DNA of 63,669 nt from Bacteroidota bacterium (GTDB taxonomy: Bacteria > Bacteroidota > Bacteroidia > Bacteroidales > UBA10428). The stretch covers positions 1 through 63,669 of the forward strand of contig JAEZZA010000033.1 of NCBI GenBank assembly GCA_023442525.1. The letters are read 5' to 3'. The position numbers and the translations under genes are program-made. How positions within the stretch are numbered: the first letter of the stretch is position 1; every line of letters begins with the position of its first letter. Positions 33,805 to 41,622 of the stretch are shown here, piece by piece. Under the pieces are notes generated by a model. That model had not been told where the DNA came from, ran no database searches, and saw only the letters and a program-made list of their open reading frames with translations.

Positions 33805-34743
33805 ATGTCGTTCACGGTGACCATTCTGGGTAGCAACTCAGCTATTCCGTCTCCTGAAAGATTTCCAACCGCTCAGGTACTTAAAGTACATGAGCGGTTT
33901 TTTTTATTGGATTGCGGTGAAGGTACTCAGATCAGGCTGAGACAGTTCGGTATTAATATTTCACGTATTAACCACATTTTCATCAGTCACCTGCATGGTG
34001 ATCATGTATTCGGCTTGTTCGGACTTATTTCATCATATACACTGAACGGCAGGAAGAATGATCTTCACATACACGCACACGCCGACCTGAATAGTTCTCT
34101 CGAACATTATAAGAAGTATTTCGGTACCGGTTTATGTTATAACATAGTTTTTCATCCATATCCGGGTAACCTCAGAGGGATTATTTATGATGACAAACAA
34201 CTGACCATTGAGATTATCCCCTTGCGTCACAGCATTCCGGTGGCAGGCTTTATTTTCCGTGAAAAGACCCGGCCGTTGAATATCAGAAAAGAAGCGATAA
34301 GCGAGTATTCGCTTGGCATCAGGGATATACAAAACATAAAGGCAGGAGCTGACCTCATGTTGGAATCGGGGCAGATCATCAGGAATTCCAGTCTTACTCT
34401 TCCTCCATACCGCCCTCGTTCCTACGCTTTTTGTACCGATACATCCGTATTCCAGGCCCTGATTCCCGCACTCTGCAACCTCGACATGATCTATTTTGAG
34501 TCTACATTCCTTGATGTGGATAAGAGTCTGGCCCGTGTCACCAATCATTCAACAGCCAAACAGGCTGCCTCTCTGGCCGTTAAAATAAATACCCGTAAGT
34601 TGCTTCTGGGACACTTTTCAAACAGGTATAAGGACATCAGTTTGTTTGAAAAAGAGGCCCGGGAAATATTCCCTGAGTCGTACACAGTAAAGGATGGCGA
34701 AAAATATGATATACCTCAGACCCGCGATGAATTCAGGTCATAA
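33805..34743 (+). CDS. rnz: Ribonuclease Z (tRNA 3' endonuclease)
   Basis: RNase Z (312 residues) is a metallo-beta-lactamase-fold endonuclease that trims tRNA 3' ends. It shows LGSNSAIPSPERFPTAQ, LDCGEGTQIRL (36-46), the zinc motif SHLHGDH (61-67), the PxKxR-type RPLNIRKEAI, FCTDTS and GHFSNRYKD. The start ATG at 33829 or earlier is consistent with the STAS spacing; 33805 (MSFTVTILGS) fits the family's first strand. Confidence 0.95.
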   Translation: MSFTVTILGSNSAIPSPERFPTAQVLKVHERFFLLDCGEGTQIRLRQFGINISRINHIFISHLHGDHVFGLFGLISSYTLNGRKNDLHIHAHADLNSSLEHYKKYFGTGLCYNIVFHPYPGNLRGIIYDDKQLTIEIIPLRHSIPVAGFIFREKTRPLNIRKEAISEYSLGIRDIQNIKAGADLMLESGQIIRNSSLTLPPYRPRSYAFCTDTSVFQALIPALCNLDMIYFESTFLDVDKSLARVTNHSTAKQAASLAVKINTRKLLLGHFSNRYKDISLFEKEAREIFPESYTVKDGEKYDIPQTRDEFRS

Positions 34744-34748
34744 ATAAT

Positions 34749-34756
34749 TATATTTG
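34749..34756 (+). promoter_or_regulatory. -7 box (TATATTTG) for guaA
   Basis: TATATTTG matches TAnnTTTG and lies just after the rnz stop. It decides the guaA start: the in-frame TTG at 34754 lies inside the box and would not be transcribed, leaving the GTG at 34790 with a leader of about 28 nt. Confidence 0.55.
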
Positions 34757-34789
34757 CCAATTATTTTTATCAGTAACAACTCTCCCAGG

Positions 34790-36319
34790 GTGGAAGAAAA
34801 AATCATTATTCTCGATTTCGGTTCTCAGTATACTCAGCTTATTGCCCGCAGAGTCAGGGAAATAAACGTGTATTGCGAGATCTGGCCTTATAACCGTGCC
34901 GATCATATCAATGCATCTGTTAAAGGTGTTATCCTTTCAGGTAGTCCTTCGTCAGTAAGGGATAAGAATGCTCCCATTCCCAATCTTGAGGGCATAAAGG
35001 GTAAAATTCCCATTCTTGGGATCTGTTATGGAGCACAGTATTTGTCGCAGTATTATGGCGGCGAGGTTGCACCTTCCAATTCCAGGGAATATGGAAGAGC
35101 CAGTTTAAACGTTACCGCTTCGGATAGCAGGTTGTTCAGCGGAATCAGGCCTAATTCACAGGTGTGGATGTCGCACGGGGATACCATTGTCAGTCTACCC
35201 GAGGGATACCGTATTACGGGCAATACAAGTGATGTTGATATCGGAGCTTTCGAAATAACCGGAGAAGATACTTATGGTATTCAGTTTCACCCCGAGGTAT
35301 ATCATACTTCCGAAGGATTGAATGTCCTCAGAAATTTTGTTGTTGCTATCTGCGGATGCCACCAAAGCTGGACGCCTGAGTCGTTTATCACAGAAACTAT
35401 AAGAAACCTTAGAGAGCAGTTAAAAGACGATAAAGTTGTTCTGGGATTATCCGGAGGTGTGGATTCGTCTGTAGCTGCCATGTTACTTCACAGGGCAATC
35501 GGAAGTAATCTGAATTGCATATTCGTAGATAACGGATTGTTAAGAAAGAACGAATTTGAGCGGGTTTTGAATTCATACCTGCATATGGGCCTCAATGTAA
35601 AGGGTGTTGATGCAAAATCGTTGTTCCTTAACGATTTGAAAGGAGTTTATGATCCTGAAAAGAAACGCAAAAGCATAGGAAAGAACTTCATTGAGGTTTT
35701 TGAACAGGAAGCCATTAAATTAAAAGAAGTAAAATGGTTAGCCCAGGGCACAATTTATCCTGATGTGATCGAATCGGTTTCAGTAAACGGTCCTTCCGTT
35801 ACAATTAAATCACATCACAATGTGGGCGGGCTTCCTGAAAAAATGAACCTTAAAGTAGTGGAACCCCTGAAGTCGCTGTTTAAGGATGAAGTCAGGAGGG
35901 TAGGGCGATCAATGAATGTTGATCCTGCAATTCTCAATCGTCATCCGTTTCCCGGACCGGGTCTTGCTATTCGGATCATCAGTGATGTGACACCTGAAAA
36001 GGTTAGTATTATTCAGGAAGTGGACGACATATTTATCCAGGGGCTGAAAGAATATGGTTTATACGACAGTGTATGGCAGGCAGCAGCCATTTTATTGCCG
36101 GTTCAGTCGGTTGGAGTGATGGGAGATGAACGAACTTACGAAAATGTTGTTGCTTTAAGAGCAGTGACTTCAACAGATGGAATGACTGCCGACTGGGCAC
36201 AATTGCCTTATGATTTTCTGGGACATATTTCGAACCGGATCATCAATAAGGTTAAAGGTGTTAACCGGGTAGTGTATGATATAAGCTCCAAACCTCCCGC
36301 AACAATAGAGTGGGAATAA
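34790..36319 (+). CDS. guaA: GMP synthase (glutamine-hydrolysing)
   Basis: GuaA (509 residues from the GTG at 34790) aminates XMP to GMP. The N-terminal class I glutamine amidotransferase has LDFGSQYTQLI, catalytic Cys79 in GICYGAQ and HPEVYHT. The ATP-pyrophosphatase domain has the PP-loop LGLSGGVDSS, and the C-terminal dimer domain ends KPPATIEWE. The GTG is preferred because guaA proteins begin a few residues before IIILDFGSQY and because the promoter box covers the upstream TTG. Confidence 0.95.
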   Translation: MEEKIIILDFGSQYTQLIARRVREINVYCEIWPYNRADHINASVKGVILSGSPSSVRDKNAPIPNLEGIKGKIPILGICYGAQYLSQYYGGEVAPSNSREYGRASLNVTASDSRLFSGIRPNSQVWMSHGDTIVSLPEGYRITGNTSDVDIGAFEITGEDTYGIQFHPEVYHTSEGLNVLRNFVVAICGCHQSWTPESFITETIRNLREQLKDDKVVLGLSGGVDSSVAAMLLHRAIGSNLNCIFVDNGLLRKNEFERVLNSYLHMGLNVKGVDAKSLFLNDLKGVYDPEKKRKSIGKNFIEVFEQEAIKLKEVKWLAQGTIYPDVIESVSVNGPSVTIKSHHNVGGLPEKMNLKVVEPLKSLFKDEVRRVGRSMNVDPAILNRHPFPGPGLAIRIISDVTPEKVSIIQEVDDIFIQGLKEYGLYDSVWQAAAILLPVQSVGVMGDERTYENVVALRAVTSTDGMTADWAQLPYDFLGHISNRIINKVKGVNRVVYDISSKPPATIEWE

Positions 36320-36330
36320 CGTATTAGTAA

Positions 36331-36362
36331 GATACTGGATACTGGATACTGGATACTGGATG
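36331..36362. repeat. Second GGATACT 7-bp tandem array
   Basis: Four and a half copies of the 7-bp unit GGATACT follow the guaA stop after 11 bases. It is the same unit as at 7319-7351, 29 kb away, though the flanks differ. The array lies between guaA and the S41 protease gene. Confidence 0.85.
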
Positions 36363-36420
36363 TGAGGGAATTGGGGTTTGGGTGTGTGGTAAAAGATGGA
36401 TTAGGATTAAGATGCAAGGT

Positions 36421-38019
36421 ATGAGAATAATAAAAATATCAGTATATGCTTTCATGCTTATGCTTATTTCAATAAGCATGAAATCGCAGATGTTTAGCGA
36501 GGAAGCTTACAAATTTGGACAAGTACTTGAGTGGATCGATAAGTATTATGTGGATTCGGTTGACGGAGATAAGCTGGTTGAAGACGCCATCACTGCTCTG
36601 CTTAAAGATCTGGATCCGCATTCATCGTATCTCACGCGTGATGAAGTTGCCCGTCTCAACGAACCTCTCCAGGGAAATTTTGAAGGCATTGGAGTTTCGT
36701 TCAATATTCTGAATGATACGGTGTATGTCATATCACCTGTTGTCGGCGGTCCTTCTGAAAAAGCCGGGATTTTAAGCGGCGACAGGATCCTTAGGGTAAA
36801 TGGTAAAAACGTAGCCGGGATTGGTGTGCAATCTGCCGACGTATTTACAATGCTCAAGGGTAAGAAGGGGTCGAAAGTGAATCTGTCATTGCTCAGAAGA
36901 GGATATCCCGAACCTATTGAAGTGGATGTAATCAGGGACAAAATTCCTATTTACAGCGTTGACGCGAGTTATAAAGTAACAGACGACATTGGATATATCA
37001 AAATCAATCGGTTTTCGATGACAACTCTGGAAGAGTTCGACATTGCCATTGAAAAACTAAGAGATGAAAACGTGCGCCACCTGGTTCTTGATCTTACCGG
37101 AAATGGCGGAGGTTATCTGGATGTAGCCATAAAAATGGCCGATAAATTTCTCGATGGGGGTAAAATGATTGTATATACCGAAGGAGTGAAGAATCCGAAG
37201 AAGGAGTACTATTCAACCCGTGAAGGAAATTTTGAAAAAGGACACCTGGTAGTTCTGATTGATGAAGGATCGGCCTCGGCAAGCGAAATTCTGGCCGGAG
37301 CTGTTCAGGATTGGGATCGAGGAATTATTGTGGGAAGAAGGTCATACGGTAAAGGACTTGTTCAAAAGCCTCTGCTTTTGCCCGACCAGTCGATGATCCG
37401 GCTTACTGTTGCCAAGTACTACACGCCAACAGGACGTCTGATTCAGAAACCCTACAAAATTGATCGCGAGGAATACGAAAGGGATCTGATCAACCGGTTT
37501 AACAACGGTGAATTTGCCCATAAAGACAGCATTCATTTCCCCGATTCGCTGAAATACTACACACTTAAGAATACACGAATTGTGTATGGCGGTGGAGGAA
37601 TAATGCCCGACTATTTTGTATCCATTGATACCAGCCATTATTCGAAATATTACAATCAGGTATTGAGAAAAAGGTCCCTCGATCTTTTTGTTCTGGAATA
37701 TGTAGACAGGAATCGCATAAGCCTTCTTTCAAAGTATCCCGATATTGAAGCCTTTAAAAACAATTTTGAAGTTGAAGAACCCCTGCTCAACCAGTTTATT
37801 GCTTATTCCGAAAAGAAGGGTGTACCATATGATGAGAAGGATTTTCTCTTATCACGGTCGCATATCCAAACCCTCATTAAAGCATACATGGCGCGCGATT
37901 TATGGAGCATGAGCGAATTCTATGAGATCAGTAACGAGTCCGATCCCAAGTTTGAAACTGCAGTGAACATACTGAGAAACTGGGGTAAATATGAGGCAAT
38001 GTTATTAAACAAGAAATAG
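36421..38019 (+). CDS. S41-family C-terminal processing peptidase (PDZ protease)
   Basis: The 532-residue exported serine protease has a signal peptide (MRIIKISVYAFMLMLISIS...), an N-terminal helical part, a PDZ domain (about 85-165, with GIGVSFN and VVGGPSEKAGILSGDRIL) and an S41 catalytic domain. The latter has the nucleophile in DEGSASASEILAGA and the lysine base in RRSYGKGLVQKP. It belongs to the CtpA/Prc group that trims or degrades periplasmic proteins. Start candidates are 36412 and 36421, both ATG; the GTG at 36382 would give an implausible N-terminus. pnuC follows after 5 bases. Confidence 0.92.
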   Translation: MRIIKISVYAFMLMLISISMKSQMFSEEAYKFGQVLEWIDKYYVDSVDGDKLVEDAITALLKDLDPHSSYLTRDEVARLNEPLQGNFEGIGVSFNILNDTVYVISPVVGGPSEKAGILSGDRILRVNGKNVAGIGVQSADVFTMLKGKKGSKVNLSLLRRGYPEPIEVDVIRDKIPIYSVDASYKVTDDIGYIKINRFSMTTLEEFDIAIEKLRDENVRHLVLDLTGNGGGYLDVAIKMADKFLDGGKMIVYTEGVKNPKKEYYSTREGNFEKGHLVVLIDEGSASASEILAGAVQDWDRGIIVGRRSYGKGLVQKPLLLPDQSMIRLTVAKYYTPTGRLIQKPYKIDREEYERDLINRFNNGEFAHKDSIHFPDSLKYYTLKNTRIVYGGGGIMPDYFVSIDTSHYSKYYNQVLRKRSLDLFVLEYVDRNRISLLSKYPDIEAFKNNFEVEEPLLNQFIAYSEKKGVPYDEKDFLLSRSHIQTLIKAYMARDLWSMSEFYEISNESDPKFETAVNILRNWGKYEAMLLNKK

Positions 38020-38024
38020 AAATA

Positions 38025-38618
38025 ATGCCCGGATTTCACGATGCATTACTCTGGCTTCAGCAAAATCTCGTTGAAATTATAGCGGTAATTACAGGATTGT
38101 TATATGTAGTGCTTACTATCAGGGAGAAAATTCTCCTGTGGTTTTTTGGTATCATATCATCAGCACTCTACATATATATATTTCTCAAATCGGGTATTTA
38201 CGCATATTCCCTTCTATACGTTTATTATGTAATGATCGGTTTTTATGGTTGGTATAACTGGTACCGCAAATCGGATGAGCCATCTCTTAAAATAAGGAAG
38301 GCATCTGTAACCCTGCTCATCGTTTGCATTGTCGCCACTCTTATACTGGCTCTGCCAGTTTACTTCGGACTGAAATCATTTACCGATTCTGATATGGCTA
38401 TGACCGATGCGCTATTGACGTCGGGTGGCATTGTGGCAACCTGGATGCTTACCCAGAAATATATCGAGCAATGGATATTCTGGGTTATTATTGATCTGGT
38501 ATCGTTTGGGGCAATGATCTATAAAGGACTTTTTCCAAGCTCTGTTTTATTTATGGTATATACAATACTTGCCGTTAAGGGTTATGTGGAATGGCGCAAA
38601 ACTTTGACCACTTCATGA
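38025..38618 (+). CDS. pnuC: PnuC-type nicotinamide riboside transporter
   Basis: PnuC (197 residues, about seven membrane segments) imports nicotinamide riboside by facilitated diffusion. Typical segments are EIIAVITGLLYVVLTIREK, WFFGIISSALYIYIFLKSG, the Trp-rich IGFYGWYNWYR and the C-terminal GYVEWRK. It overlaps the kinase gene by 4 bp (ATGA), so transport and metabolic trapping are coupled. Confidence 0.94.
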   Translation: MPGFHDALLWLQQNLVEIIAVITGLLYVVLTIREKILLWFFGIISSALYIYIFLKSGIYAYSLLYVYYVMIGFYGWYNWYRKSDEPSLKIRKASVTLLIVCIVATLILALPVYFGLKSFTDSDMAMTDALLTSGGIVATWMLTQKYIEQWIFWVIIDLVSFGAMIYKGLFPSSVLFMVYTILAVKGYVEWRKTLTTS

Positions 38619-39157
38619 AGGAAATCAGAATAGTAATCACGGGGCCTGAATGTACTGGAAAATCGACCCTAAGCGAGCGCCTGGCCTCATACTTTGATAC
38701 ATTATATGTTCCGGAATATGCCCGCGAATATGTTACGAACCTTCAAAGGGATTATACCTATGAAGATGTGGTTCATATAGCCGAAACCCAGCTACGGCAG
38801 GTGCGTGAAGATCATCCCGGAAGAAAAGTTGTTTTTTTTGATACCTGGCTGATCATATCAAAAATATGGTTTAAAGTAGTTTATGGTAAGTATCCGGTTT
38901 GGATTGACACGGAACTTAACAATGGATACATTGATCTGTGGCTGGTTTGCGACACAGATATTCCATGGATAGCCGATGGTGTAAGGGAGAATGGCGGCGA
39001 AATGAGGCAAAAGCTTATGAATTTGTATCTTGATGAGATCAGAAATATCAACGGGAAGTACTTTATAATCAGCGGATCTGGTGATCAGAGGTTTCTTAAC
39101 GCTCTGAAAATAATTAAAAAAACATTCCCCGAAATTGATCGTGATCTTCCCCGCTGA
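38615..39157 (+). CDS. NadR-like ribosylnicotinamide kinase
   Basis: The 180-residue P-loop kinase has Walker A GPECTGKST (10-18), the NadR-type VPEYAREYV and FFDTWLIISKIWF. It corresponds to the kinase domain of NadR, phosphorylating imported nicotinamide riboside to NMN, and lacks the N-terminal NMN adenylyltransferase and HTH domains. I chose the ATG at 38615, whose ATGA overlaps the pnuC stop, over one 24 bases upstream. Confidence 0.92.
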   Translation: MKEIRIVITGPECTGKSTLSERLASYFDTLYVPEYAREYVTNLQRDYTYEDVVHIAETQLRQVREDHPGRKVVFFDTWLIISKIWFKVVYGKYPVWIDTELNNGYIDLWLVCDTDIPWIADGVRENGGEMRQKLMNLYLDEIRNINGKYFIISGSGDQRFLNALKIIKKTFPEIDRDLPR

Positions 39158-39183
39158 AAACGGTTAATTCCTTATTATTTTGA

Positions 39184-39191
39184 TAATTTTG
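39184..39191 (+). promoter_or_regulatory. -7 box (TAATTTTG) for the RlmL-like gene
   Basis: TAATTTTG matches TAnnTTTG and lies 24 bases before the ATG at 39215, giving a leader of about 16 nt. No convincing -33 box is seen. Confidence 0.45.
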
Positions 39192-39214
39192 ACTAAACAG
39201 AAAATCACCCGGTA

Positions 39215-40369
39215 ATGCCCGAATACATAGCAAAGACACTTTTTGGAATGGAGAAAGTTGTGGCCGACGAACTCCGTGACATCGGTATGAAAGAAGTTAA
39301 TATACTAAACAGGGCAGTATCATTCAAAGGTGATAAGGCCGATTTATACCGCGCCAATATTTCCTCACGTACAGCATTAAAGTTCCTTGTCCCGCTTGCC
39401 GAAGCTGAAATTAACAATGAAAGGGAGCTTTACGAATTTGTGCGTACCGTCAGATGGGACAGGTATCTCGATGCAAAAGATACTTTGGCTGTTGAAACGG
39501 GTTTGAATACCACACTATTCAATCACTCACAGTTCATTTCCCAGAAGATCAAAGATGCAGTAGTTGACCAGTTTCGTGAAAAATCAGGAGTTCGGCCTTC
39601 AGTTGATCTGGATAATCCTACACTTCGTATTAATGCCTATATCAACGGTAAAAATGTGAAGCTCTCCCGCGACAGCAGCGGTGATTCTCTCCATCGCCGG
39701 GGATACAGGGTACGGCAGGGTCTTGCACCATTAAATGAAGTGCTGGCTGCATGCCTTGTAAAAATCAGCGGCTGGCAACCCGGAAAGCCGTTGTATGATT
39801 TTATGTGCGGGTCGGGTACTATTGCCATCGAGGCAGCATTAATGGCATTGGATATTTTACCCGGAGAACTCAGGCCGCAGTTTGGCTTCATGAATTGGAA
39901 AGATTATGATGCATCGCTCTTCAATTCGATGTTAGATCATAGAAAACGAAATACAAAAGCAGGATCAGCTCAGATTTTTGCATCGGATCTTTCGCCATCT
40001 GCTGTTCAGCTGGCAATTCGCCACTCTCAAAATGCCGGTGTATCGGCGGCAATTAAGTTTAAGACCTGCCATTTCGAAGATGTGGAAGCAGTTCAGGGAC
40101 CGGGTACCATAATTGTCAATCCGCCTTACGGCGAGCGCATTGTGCAGGAGAATTTGAATGATCTGTACACCCAGATCGGCAATAAGTTTAAAAAAGATTT
40201 TGAAGGTTATGAGGCCTGGGTGTTGAGTGGTAATGCCGAGGCTATGAAGCACATCGGGCTACGGCCATCACCAAAGGTTATCGTGTACAATGGTCAGTTG
40301 GAATGCAGATTTAACCGGTATTTACTGTACAGCGGTTCTAAAAAAACTGCAAAAACGCAGGATTCGTGA
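39215..40369 (+). CDS. THUMP-domain RNA methyltransferase (RlmL N-terminal-half type)
   Basis: This 384-residue SAM-dependent methyltransferase has an N-terminal ferredoxin-like/THUMP region (about 1-160) and a Rossmann methyltransferase domain with DFMCGSGTIAIEAAL (motif I) and the N6/N2-purine methylase motif NPPYGER. It corresponds to the N-terminal half of E. coli RlmL, which makes m2G2445 in 23S rRNA. The second methyltransferase of the E. coli fusion is absent, as usual outside gammaproteobacteria. Confidence 0.9.
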   Translation: MPEYIAKTLFGMEKVVADELRDIGMKEVNILNRAVSFKGDKADLYRANISSRTALKFLVPLAEAEINNERELYEFVRTVRWDRYLDAKDTLAVETGLNTTLFNHSQFISQKIKDAVVDQFREKSGVRPSVDLDNPTLRINAYINGKNVKLSRDSSGDSLHRRGYRVRQGLAPLNEVLAACLVKISGWQPGKPLYDFMCGSGTIAIEAALMALDILPGELRPQFGFMNWKDYDASLFNSMLDHRKRNTKAGSAQIFASDLSPSAVQLAIRHSQNAGVSAAIKFKTCHFEDVEAVQGPGTIIVNPPYGERIVQENLNDLYTQIGNKFKKDFEGYEAWVLSGNAEAMKHIGLRPSPKVIVYNGQLECRFNRYLLYSGSKKTAKTQDS

Positions 40370-40562
40370 ACAAAAAACGTAATTCTGTCAACGCTGGCGG
40401 GATGATTAAGTAAATCCCGGTAAAGATTGTAACTCTTTAATGATTTAATACGTTCTGTATTCATTGAAATTCCCGGAAAAGAGATAACTTTATTACTCTA
40501 TCATAAAATGTAGCATGTCAATACATTAATTTGATATCGGAAGTTTCGAGTATTTTTTTTTA

Positions 40563-40570
40563 TATATTTG
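40563..40570 (+). promoter_or_regulatory. -7 box (TATATTTG) for siaB-siaC
   Basis: TATATTTG matches TAnnTTTG, 42 bases before the ATG at 40612 in an AT-rich stretch. The rest of the 242-bp spacer (40370-40611) holds only a weak 6-7 bp stem at 40397-40419 without a T-run. Confidence 0.5.
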
Positions 40571-40611
40571 TTTATTGATCATTTGATCGGATTAGAAGCA
40601 ACCCCGCCTAT

Positions 40612-41157
40612 ATGAGTTTCAATTTATCGGAATACTACTCAAATCTCAGTAAGGGAAATGTTGTACTTGCTTATAAAGGAAGCATAACTTCCGAGATGAT
40701 CAATGACATCCTTGAAGGGGTTGAAAGGAAACTGGAAGAAGCTGATGAGGATAGTAAATTGCGCAAAAGAATTTACAATATCCTGGTTGAAAGCCTTCAG
40801 AACCTGTTCCATCATATTGAAGTATCTCACGAGGGTATTACGGAAGATCTTGAACCGAAGTTCGGCGTGTTTGCCGTTATTAAGGATGGTAACTTATACA
40901 GAATTATAACAGGTAATTTTATTAACTCCAGGCGGATCAAGTTCCTTAAGGAAAAAATCGATAAGATCAATTCGCTTTCCAAAGATGAATTAAAAGATAT
41001 GTATAAATTCATCTTAAATCATCAGAGGTTATCAGCTAAAGGGGGCGGAGGACTCGGTCTGGTGGATATTGCACGTAAATCGGGCAATAAGCTGGAGTAT
41101 GAGTTTTTTAATTATAACGATGATTATAGTTTCTTTAATTTGACAATCAGTGTCTGA
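40612..41157 (+). CDS. SiaB-family protein kinase (DUF6272-type)
   Basis: The 181-residue GHKL-like kinase resembles SiaB, which phosphorylates SiaC in the Pseudomonas SiaABCD switch. The N box reads NILVESLQNLFHH (with Glu and Asn for Mg-ATP), and the glycine-rich G box is KGGGGLGLVDIARKSG near residue 145. It has no sensor domain. The SiaC-like substrate is the next gene (28 bp gap). The SiaA PP2C phosphatase and SiaD diguanylate cyclase of Pseudomonas are not nearby. Confidence 0.85.
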   Translation: MSFNLSEYYSNLSKGNVVLAYKGSITSEMINDILEGVERKLEEADEDSKLRKRIYNILVESLQNLFHHIEVSHEGITEDLEPKFGVFAVIKDGNLYRIITGNFINSRRIKFLKEKIDKINSLSKDELKDMYKFILNHQRLSAKGGGGLGLVDIARKSGNKLEYEFFNYNDDYSFFNLTISV

Positions 41158-41185
41158 ATCACAGTTTTCTGAAATTTTATAATAT

Positions 41186-41566
41186 ATGGAAGCACTTAAT
41201 ATTGAAGGTACACCAAAAACACCGTCCATAAAATTCCTGGAAGAGGAAGGCATTGTTGAAATCAAGGGAAGATCAATCCCTGAAAATTCTATTGAATTTT
41301 ATAAACCTCTGGTTGACTGGCTTGAGGATTATGCTAAAAATCCTTTGAAAAAAACCGTTGTTAATATTCAACTTGAATATTTCAACACGAGTTCATCCAA
41401 GTGCATCCTTGATATTTTCAAGAAACTTGAGGCTATTCATAAATCCAAACACGATGTAGTTATTAACTGGTACTACGAGGAAGATGATGAAGATATGCTT
41501 GAAGCAGGAGAGGATTATGAATCGATTATCAGGGTTCCGTTTAAAATGATTGAAATTGTAGAATAA
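41186..41566 (+). CDS. SiaC-family regulatory phosphoprotein (DUF1987)
   Basis: This 126-residue protein is the DUF1987 type. SiaC of Pseudomonas is phosphorylated on a threonine by SiaB and, unphosphorylated, activates SiaD. The conserved segment here is LEYFNTSSSKCILDIF (about residues 63-78), with the candidate acceptor Thr in FNTSSS. It also has the typical SIPENSIEFYKPLVDW near the N-terminus. It is transcribed with the SiaB-like kinase and ends at a bidirectional terminator shared with the ABC gene. Confidence 0.87.
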   Translation: MEALNIEGTPKTPSIKFLEEEGIVEIKGRSIPENSIEFYKPLVDWLEDYAKNPLKKTVVNIQLEYFNTSSSKCILDIFKKLEAIHKSKHDVVINWYYEEDDEDMLEAGEDYESIIRVPFKMIEIVE

Positions 41567-41596
41567 AACAGGTGAACTGTCTGTTTTAAAAATAGT

Positions 41597-41622
41597 AAAC
41601 CGCCTTTCGGGCGGTTTTTTTT
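41597..41622. terminator. Bidirectional terminator between siaC and the ABC transporter gene
   Basis: AAACCGCC (41597-41604) pairs with GGCGGTTT (41610-41617) around a 5-base loop, followed by a T-run. The T-run runs into the stop codon of the minus-strand ABC gene, so the two convergent genes have no free space between them. Confidence 0.88.

Noticed and set aside
34754..34789. N-terminal extension of guaA from a TTG
   Set aside because: The TTG falls inside a TATATTTG promoter box, and the extra residues precede the normal GuaA start; the GTG at 34790 fits the family.
40397..40419. Terminator after the RlmL-like gene
   Set aside because: The stem is only 6-7 bp, the loop is 10 bases and no T-run follows.
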